The notes under the pieces are model-generated. The model made no database searches. It was not told the DNA's origin and worked only from the letters and a program-made list of their open reading frames with translations. Of a DNA stretch of 64,000 nt, positions 57,368 to 64,000 are shown in pieces. A program made the position numbers and the translations under genes. Source of the DNA: Knoxdaviesia capensis (lineage: Eukaryota > Ascomycota > Sordariomycetes > Microascales > Gondwanamycetaceae); NCBI GenBank assembly GCA_001510575.1, contig LNGK01000011.1, positions 310,001-374,000 of the forward strand, in the 5' to 3' direction. Positions within the stretch are counted from its first letter, which is position 1. The number at the start of each line of letters is the position of its first letter.

Positions 57368-58880
57368 GGGAGAAAGACGGAGCGCCGTCGGCTACGGAGC
57401 GCGGACGGGGATCGGACGTGGAGGATGAAGATGGCGAGGCCCGTCGAGGGGCGAATCGGAGATGATGGTGATTGGCGTGATTATGTGTCGAGGTGAGAGA
57501 GAAGAGGAACAGGTACAATTCATGGTCTGTGACGTGTTCTTGACGCTCTTGACATAATCAGGGCCAGAAGCTGGCGATCAATCGAAAGCGAGGTGAGGAA
57601 AAGCCAGATGTCGAAGTTAGTGATGACGAAGATAGTGATGGAGGAAGAAAAAGAAGAAGAAGAAGCGAGATGTTGATGATGGATGGAATGAAGGAGGAGA
57701 ATTTTGCAGGTTGAGAGAATTTTGGGCGAAAGCAATAAGACACAAAAAAATCAAATCAAATCACGGGAGAAGAAAAAGAAAAACAAAAAAAAGATTTTGT
57801 GCGGAAAAGAAGTTGTTGAGGAAAGAGCGATTGGCGATAATAACGAAGAAGGAGCGTGATGTTCACCAGTTAGTGACTTCCCAGAGAAGCAGCAAAAGCG
57901 AGGCCGTGCGCAACACGGTATGACCGGAAGGTTGGGTTGTTAGTGCGGAAGTATCCAGTGTGGATTTCTGCGCTAGCACTGGGGTGGGCACTGTGTTTCT
58001 CCAGCCAAAACGAGATGGAAACTGTGAAAAGGAAAGAAAAGAGACAGAAATAGAATAATAAAAAAGAGAAAAATTAGAATAAAAAAGGACAGAACTTGGA
58101 AGGGTCCTCAGTAATGTAGGCTAAGCGTAAATACCTCAGGGCGGTGTATGTATTATATTCCAATGGCTGGAAAAAAGCGAAATGAACAAATATGCACAGG
58201 AATGGGCTGTCCTGTGCGACCACCCACCGCAAATGCACGCACAAGTCACCGCGGAAAAAAGGTGGTTGGAAAAGGGGACATTTCTTGTGCAGCTTCCGTC
58301 CTTTTTTGGGCTGTGCACAGTGGGCCGGGCATGTGAGGGTACTTGGGCGTCCACCAGCCAGAATCGGGGTGGCAGGGAGGCTAAGACAGTGCGTGTGGAG
58401 TCACGTGACTCGGCTGCTGTGTGTATCTTTCTTTTTTCTCTCTTGTTTTTTTTGCCCTTTTTTCTGCGCCTGAGAACAAGCTGGCCAAAACACGCGGCCA
58501 CCTCAGAATATACGTACCAAATTGACGGTGATTCCGGGTTAATTTGCATCTTCATGGGCTCTTACAGCTATCTCGTCGTAGCCTCAATTTTTGAAGAACC
58601 ACATATCTTTCATCAATAGAAAGCGACGAAGTGAGAGAAAAGAGAGACGAAAAACCTCAACGCGTGATGGTGTGCACAAGCGCCGACGCGTCAAGTTCGT
58701 GTTTTCCCGCCGCCACTAAACGCGGAGCCACAAACAGGAAGGAGCGGAACCACAGCAAAACGCAAAAGGCAAACACTCGGTCCCCGAAGCCGGAACCTCG
58801 CAGACCCTAAAACACAGTTACATACTAGCTATAGGGGCCGTTCAAATCACGGGGTTTATGCAGGCAATCAGGGCAATTCC

Positions 58881-58917
58881 CACGGCAAGCCTTAAAATGA
58901 TGTCCCGGCTTGCCGTG
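58881..58917. repeat. 11-bp perfect inverted repeat
   Basis: CACGGCAAGCC at 58881-58891 and GGCTTGCCGTG at 58907-58917 are exact reverse complements around a 15-base spacer, in intergenic DNA about 0.9 kb upstream of the XRCC4-like gene. Confidence 0.9.
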
Positions 58918-59706
58918 CCCCAGATCCTGGCCGTTTTTACAGGCTATGCCGGTGCTATATCTGGGAGCTGGAGATGAATATCCCAGCAGCGTTATAGGCG
59001 TCTTGAGTCGGAGAGTCGCAGGCTGTCAGCTCTCACACCGACGGTAACAGCAACACAAGTCTGTTTATATCCTCCTGTGGCCGGGCCAGGGTTTGGGGCC
59101 ACGTCCTTCGTCTTTAAACATGAAACCGGCCGGCCTGTGCATGTTATGCGTCGTGGAAGCTTTGCTGGGCGGGCCTGTCACCTTTGGAGACAAAGTGTAT
59201 CAGTACTGTCCGGAGTATATGAACGCTCGAGAGCATCAGAGTATCAGATGCTTAGGGTTAGTTAGGAGTCGTAGTAGTAGCAGACAGTCAGTCCTATCAG
59301 CAAAAAGTTCAGATGTGCTGGGTTCAGGGGAAGGAACTGCCGACCAGCTCGTCCCTGCCTGTGCGGATGTTTTGCAGCTGATGTTATATAACGTTAAACA
59401 GCTCCTGCTTGGACAAGTCTTTATGAGCGCTTCCTGCGTTTGGCGTTTGTCTGCCAGCTGGCGCAGCTGTCAACAACCGCCACGCCCAATCTGGCCTGAG
59501 CCCCCAGTTTCTCAGCGTGCACCTACCCTATAATTCCGTCTAGAACCCTAAAGCAATCTCAAGTTCAGGTGCTAAACTCCCCCAAGCCCAGGGCCTGCTA
59601 TGATGCCTAAAAGCACTGTCACCTCAGTAATCTGGCCCAGGCAGCAGCAACTCGCTTAAGCCACACTCTCGGACTCAAAGTTTAACCTTAGCCATCATCA
59701 ATCGCC

Positions 59707-59714
59707 ATATAAAA
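59707..59714 (+). promoter_or_regulatory. TATA box, XRCC4-like gene
   Basis: ATATAAAA 149 bp before the ATG at 59856, followed by a C-rich leader. Confidence 0.55.
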
Positions 59715-59855
59715 CAACAACATCTCTAAGACTCCGGACCATCCAATTCCCCATCAATCATCCCTCCCCTCTAATTCCCGGCCGCTTCCGTCCCCCCGGC
59801 CCGGCAATCTATCCCCCGGAACCCCCCTTCCGTTCAACAGAACCCAAAGAGAGCC

Positions 59856-61162
59856 ATGGCCGGCTCCGGCTCGTCCCCCGCGCCGGACGGCGCCCGCGAA
59901 CACATCCTCCGCATCCCGCGCTCCGATGCCGATGCCAGCTTTGTGCTGGTGCAGGCCGTGCAGACCGGGCCGAGCCCGCTCGATCTGCGGCTGGTGGCCA
60001 CCGAGGGCGCCGCGCCGTATGCCGTGACCAGTGAGTAGTCGTCGTGATCCCCCGCGCGGCGTCTCTCGCCGTGTTTTTTTTTGTCCCTTGGTGTCGTTCC
60101 TGCAAGCCGTCTTCCCGTGCTGACCCGTGGCGATAGTCAAATCTGCTGCCGTAGCCTCGCTCAAGTCCAAGAAGGCCGCCGTCTCCGATGCCGAGTGGAC
60201 GGCTATCCTCGCGTCCGTGTTCGCGCAGGACCCGGCGAAGGACATCCAGGTGGTTGCGCAGGTCGCCGCGGAGACGTCGCTAAGTCTGACGGTGCGCAAG
60301 GCCATTGAGGGGTACTCGGTGCGTTTCTCTCTCTCTCTCTCTCCCGTCGGTGCTCACCCACCCCCGACTAACACTTCCACGCACACAGACCCGCCTCGGC
60401 ACCATCGTGCTCGCCCACGCCCCCGACGAAGAACTCGAGCTGATGGACTGGTGCGCCTCCGCCGTGGCCGCAGGCACCCAGCTGCGCACCCGCATCGCCG
60501 CCACGCAGGCCGCGTCCGCCGCGCTCGCCGCCGCCGTGGCCGACCTGCAGGCGCAGCTCGCCGATCTCGTGCGCGCCAAGGACCACGACGAGGCGGCGCT
60601 GCTGGAGAAGTTCCGCGCGCTGCTCAACGAGAAGAAACTGAAGATCCGCGAGATGCAGCGCTTGCTCTCCGCCGGCGGTGGTGGCGCGCGTGCAGCAGCA
60701 GCCGCAGCGGCGGAGGACGTCGATGTGAAGATGGACGACAAAGAAGAAGAGGAGGAGAAGAAGCCGGCGCTGGCCCCTGCGAAGAAGAACGCCCGCCCGG
60801 TTAAGCGCTCGTCGGGCCCCGCTGGCCACCGCAAACGCAAGGCGGCCGCCCCGCCACCGCCGCCGGACGACTCGGACGACGAGGCGTTTGATGCGCCGCC
60901 ACCGGCTGTTCCGGATATCGCTGTAGAGGCCGACTCGGATGACGGACGCACAACGTCAGACAGTGACGGCGATGATGACGGCGATGATGACGATGAGGGC
61001 ACCTCCGCACGTCCCGCGCCACCACCGCCACGCCCAGCAGCGCCAGCACCAGCACAGTCAGATGATGAAAAGGAAGAGTTGCCTCCAGTTCGCATGCTGC
61101 CGTTTGCGAATAAGAAGAAGCAGGCGCCGATAGCGATTTCTGATTCAGATGACGAGTTATAG
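59856..61162 (+). CDS. XRCC4-like DNA ligase IV cofactor
   Basis: Three exons: 59856-60030, 60137-60318 and 60389-61162, giving 376 aa. Introns of 106 and 70 bp use GTGAGT/GATAG and GTGCGT/CACAG in phase; the second has a GACTAAC branch site and a CT run. The N-terminal 110 residues form an XRCC4-type head (EHILRIPRSDADASFVLVQA, PLDLRLVATEGAAPYAVTIK, VRKAIEGYSTRLGTIVLA). About 120-200 is a long coiled coil with DHDEAALLEKFRALLNEKK, the stalk that in XRCC4/Lif1 binds ligase IV. The tail is disordered with basic (HRKRKAAAPP) and acidic SDSDGDDD stretches and ends AISDSDDEL. XRCC4 stabilises DNA ligase IV in non-homologous end joining. The assignment is by pattern with remembered fungal homologues; the fold should be tested. 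Confidence 0.75.
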
Positions 61163-61370
61163 GAGGGGGGGTGCTGTTTGATACTGTTTGTGTTGGTGCA
61201 ATTCAATGAGTATCACGTTTTCGCTTCCTGTTGGTTCGTCTATTGCAGCATTGGCACGCGTTCGTTGTATGCTGAGGGGAATCTATTGAATATTGATTTC
61301 AAACCGTCGATAGTATCATGTATTCTTCATTCTTCATGATCCCCTCCTTCTTCTCAAGTCCTCGTTACAC

Positions 61371-62386
61371 TTATCTCCGATCGTCAGCCGCGAACTTATC
61401 CTTCCAGAACGCCCGGTAATGCGTCTGGTTCCCCAGCTCCGCAACCTCGGCAATCTCCTCCGCCGTCAGCTTGAACTTCGGCAGCGCCTCCAGGTAGCCC
61501 TTCAGCCGATCGGCCTTGGCCGACGTGGTCAGCGCCACCAGCCCCTGATCAATGGCCCAGCGCAAGCCGACATCCGACTCGCTGACGCCGTACTTCTGGG
61601 CGAGCCGCGTCCACGCGGGCTTGACCGTGCCGCCGGGCACGTCGCGCGTGAGCGGCACCAGCGGGCCGTACACGACGGTGGCGATGCCGTGGGCGCGGTG
61701 GAAGTCCAGCAGGCCGCCGTGCTGCAGGTACGGGTGGAACTCGATCTGGTTGACGGCGGGGACGGTCTTGGCGGTCTGCAGCACGGCCTCGAGGTCGGCC
61801 TGCAGGAAGTTGCTCACGCCGATCGAGCGCGCGCGGCCCGACGCCTGGATGGCCTCCAGCTCGGCCCACTTGCGCTGCAGCGTGGCGGCGGAGCCGGCGG
61901 CGAAGTGCGGCGCGTGGATCAGGTACAGGTCGACGTAGTCGAGGCCGAGCTTCTGGAGCGACGTCGCAAAGGCCTCCTCGGTCGGGTCGTCGCGCGTGCC
62001 GATGATCTTGGTCGTTACGTACAGCTTCTCGCGCGGGACGCCGGAGGCGCGGATGGCCGCGCCGAGTTCCTCTTCGTTGCCGTACCCTAAGGACGGGGCA
62101 GTGGGTTAGCGGGTCCGGGAGTGAGCGAGGGCTGCTTTCTCTGACCTTGGGCACCGTCCAGGTGGTAGAAGCCGAGATCTATGGCCGTGGTCGTCACGCC
62201 GATGATGCCGTCGTCCAGCAGAGCGGAGGCATTGCGCTTGGACCGGGCGGTGCCGAGGCCGTATCCCAGCTAGATTTTTGGAGTAGCTGTCAGTCACGCA
62301 TATCGCACGCTTGTCCATGATTCCACACTTACAGCCGGGATCGAGGTGCCGTCGTTCAGCTTCACGAGAGGAATAGATTCAGCCAT
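61371..62386 (-). CDS. Aldo-keto reductase
   Basis: Three exons: 62386-62333, 62269-62146 and 62086-61371, giving 297 aa. Introns of 63 and 59 bp use GTAAGT/TCTAG and GTCAGA/CTTAG in phase; the second has a GCTAACC branch site. The (beta/alpha)8 AKR fold has the full catalytic tetrad Asp56 (FYHLDGAQ), Tyr61 (GYGNEEELG), Lys86 (YVTTKIIG) and His117 (LYLIHAP). SIGVSNFLQADLE, NQIEFHPYLQ and WAIDQGLVALTTSAKADRLK (the NADPH-binding end) follow. It reduces carbonyl compounds with NADPH in the cytosol; the substrate cannot be told from sequence. The TTSAKADR stretch replaces the more usual PKS..R, so cofactor preference is uncertain. It converges with the XRCC4-like gene (208 bp between stops). A strong TATA box lies 87 bp upstream. 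Confidence 0.93.
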
Positions 62387-62472
62387 GGTCGCAAGTACTG
62401 GAGAGTATTGAAGAGAGCAGAAAGAGTGTACATAGCATCGCAGAAGCTGAAAGTCCAGGGGCCCGCCCGACC

Positions 62473-62481
62473 TTTTATATA
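62473..62481 (-). promoter_or_regulatory. TATA box, aldo-keto reductase
   Basis: TATATAAAAGG on the minus strand, ending 87 bp before the ATG at 62386. A near-consensus TATA box suggests inducible expression. Confidence 0.7.
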
Positions 62482-63652
62482 CTCCGCACCGAGCCTCCAA
62501 AGTTCCCTTGGACAGATAAGGGAAAGTCGGATCTGCTTGTTCCCTTAGTTCCTGCTATAAGGCGGGGCCGCCCACTCTTCAAAAATAAAAAATAAAGTAA
62601 AAAATAGAGCAACACCGAATGATTTCACCCTGCCGTTTGGAAAACGGACCCCATAACGGCGCATCTGTGTTTGCCCCTCTCACCACTAGGGAAAACCGGA
62701 GCCGATGGCGCTGGACAGATCGGCCTTGTATTTGTAACCGACGGCGAAGAACGTCCCCCAAGCGTCTCTTAGATGCAACGTCGGCCGGGATTCTCGTCTC
62801 TGTTCCCGCACGGCCTCGCGAAAACGATCCAAAGAGGCATCGCGTGCATCGCGCCATCCCGGCCGGTGCACGCGACGACGATCTCGGCGGCAATGCCAGC
62901 TTTTGGCCCTCGGAGCGTCGGCACCGAGAAGGTGGGGGGCCTCCAGGCATGCAGCAGTTTGAATGGCCACTGACGAATTGTCGCAATGCATGGCGTATTC
63001 CACGATCTCGCCATCCCCGGAACGTCGCACCAGGGCGATACGTCAAAAAGAATGCCAGTACTACTGGAATCAATAGTGGAATTATAACCCAGATATGCAA
63101 AAGGTCCCCCCACCTGACCCTCCTCGGCTAAAATGCCCACTCACGCTTTTGTGCTCTGTCGTCCCCATCAACCAGCACCTTGGTGATACTCTTGGTGGGG
63201 TTAGGGTTGCTCGGCAGGGCAGTCCTTCGGGTTATGCCTTGGGTGAGGGGATATCAACGTCAGCGATGGATTGAGTTCTTCGCAGGATGGAATGGAAGGA
63301 AAGACGAAAACAGAAACAAGGCAGTCACGGCCTGTCACATGTAAAGCCGGAAAGAACCCTGGTGGCGATCCTGTGCACCGCTCCTTCCAAATCCAAGCTT
63401 TCCTTAGTCAGAGGCCTCGATATGGCGATAGCCTCGAAATATGCAATTATTCATGCTTTCGCTTTGATGCATAATCGCGACCATCTCTAGTAACTTTGAC
63501 CTCACATCTCACCAACTTCCTCCGCCGCCAAACTTTCCTTCACATTCCACCTTGATCTCTTTCATTGCTCCAGATTCACCTCGCCACCGCGAAGTTCACA
63601 TATAAATACCGACACCGTCCCGCCTGCTTTTTCTCTGGCCGCTTCCGCGGTG
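62482..63652. promoter_or_regulatory. Divergent region AKR/SelO
   Basis: About 1.2 kb between divergent starts. GGGGTTAGGGTTG lies near 63197. TATAAATA at 63601-63608 fits the SelO promoter. The GC-rich part near 62640-63030 has open frames on both strands, but none shows a known domain. Confidence 0.5.
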
Positions 63653-64000
63653 ATGTTCGCGCTTCTTCGACGACCACGCACCCACCAACTACTACTACTA
63701 CAGCCAGCCAGATTCCCCCCAACCTCAGCACCTCGACTCACTTCCATCGCCAGAATGGCAACCTCCACAGACGGCGGCACCGCCCCCACGCCCTCCTCGG
63801 CCCCGACCCCGGCCAGCTCCGACGCCCCGAAGCCGCCGCCCGGCGCCCCGGTGTCGCTGGCCGACCTCCCGCTCTCGTGGACCTTCACCGCCAACCTGCC
63901 CGCAGACCCGGCCTTCCCGACCCCGGCCGCATCGCACGCCACCCCGCGCGACAAGATCGGCCCGCGTGCGGTGCGCGGCGCGCTGTTCTCGTGGGTGCGC
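63653..64000 (+). CDS. Selenoprotein O/YdiU-type protein adenylyltransferase, 5' part
   Basis: Partial gene: 116 codons are visible before the window ends. The first ATG (63653) gives MFALLRRPRTHQLLLLQPAR and more, an Arg/Leu-rich mitochondrial presequence in frame with a second ATG at 63755 (MATSTDGGTAPTP). The sequence then reads VSLADLPLSWTFTANLPADP and FPTPAASHATPRDKIGPRAV, the N-terminal region of fungal SelO proteins, which transfer AMP to Ser/Thr/Tyr of target proteins in mitochondria. The catalytic kinase-like core and any C-terminal Cys lie beyond the edge. Two in-frame starts allow mitochondrial and cytosolic forms. A TATAAATA box sits at 63601-63608. Confidence 0.8.
   Translation, partial: MFALLRRPRTHQLLLLQPARFPPTSAPRLTSIARMATSTDGGTAPTPSSAPTPASSDAPKPPPGAPVSLADLPLSWTFTANLPADPAFPTPAASHATPRDKIGPRAVRGALFSWVR

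Larger units (their letters stand above)
57368..59855. other. Upstream region of BYR4 and XRCC4-like gene
   Basis: About 2.5 kb. 57368-57800 is CT-rich on the minus strand (BYR4 leader). 58860-58920 contains an 11-bp perfect inverted repeat. TTAGGGTTAGTTAGG lies near 59259. ATATAAAA at 59707-59714 is a likely TATA box for the gene at 59856. No further gene is supported. Confidence 0.5.

Noticed and set aside
1..64000. Intact tRNA genes or CRISPR arrays
   Set aside because: No A-box/B-box pair at correct spacing with an acceptor stem was found by eye; no regularly spaced direct repeats.

Overview
The window is nuclear DNA of a filamentous ascomycete (Pezizomycotina-type). Supporting this are short introns with GTRAGT donors, CTAAC branch points and YAG acceptors, GC-rich third codon positions, pyrimidine-rich leaders, and fungal-specific families (GAP subunit Byr4, fungal XRCC4, small Myb-like regulators, PA-domain secreted subtilase). 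I rebuilt 17 genes by joining exons whose reading phases agree at every junction. The species cannot be told from the sequence.

Layout. 1-3026: no recognised gene. 3027-6546 (-): putative AF4/Ebp1-type elongation factor with an Arg/Asp repeat. 6547-9681: gene-free, with an orphan CCAAT/TATA promoter near 8.1-8.2 kb. 9682-13529 (-): Q-rich coiled-coil protein. 14684-16234 (+): LIN1/CD2BP2-like GYF protein. 16824-18473 (-): RVB2. 19232-20442 (+): UFD1. 20831-21672 (-), 22695-23694 (-) and 27159-28301 (+): three small Myb/SANT-like regulators, the last behind a long leader. 28302-34288: accessory stretch with a tandem duplication carrying a tRNA-like A box, then a GC-rich hairpin array. 34289-37737 (-): ten-exon secreted subtilase. 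40871-42219 (+): acidic orphan protein with a strong hairpin in its predicted 5' leader. 43416-45407 (+): HSP60. 47192-48521 (+): cofilin. 49457-50174 (-) and 50608-52860 (+): GET5 and NOP2, divergent. 53957-57367 (-): BYR4. 59856-61162 (+): XRCC4-like. 61371-62386 (-): aldo-keto reductase. 63653-64000 (+): 5' end of a selenoprotein-O-type enzyme, cut by the window edge.

Most genes are core housekeeping functions (splicing, chromatin and AAA+ chaperones, ubiquitin-proteasome, mitochondrial folding, actin turnover, tail-anchored protein delivery, rRNA methylation, septation control, end joining). They do not form one pathway. Pairs share divergent promoters (coiled-coil gene/LIN1, RVB2/UFD1, two Myb-like genes, GET5/NOP2).

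The least conventional DNA lies at 28.9-33.4 kb. Two tandem units of about 267 bp (near 31321-31854) carry matching stem-loops, and one stem-loop in the second unit is the exact reverse complement of its counterpart in the first. Many further perfect or near-perfect hairpins occur from 30868 to 33231. I know of no named nuclear element with this structure.
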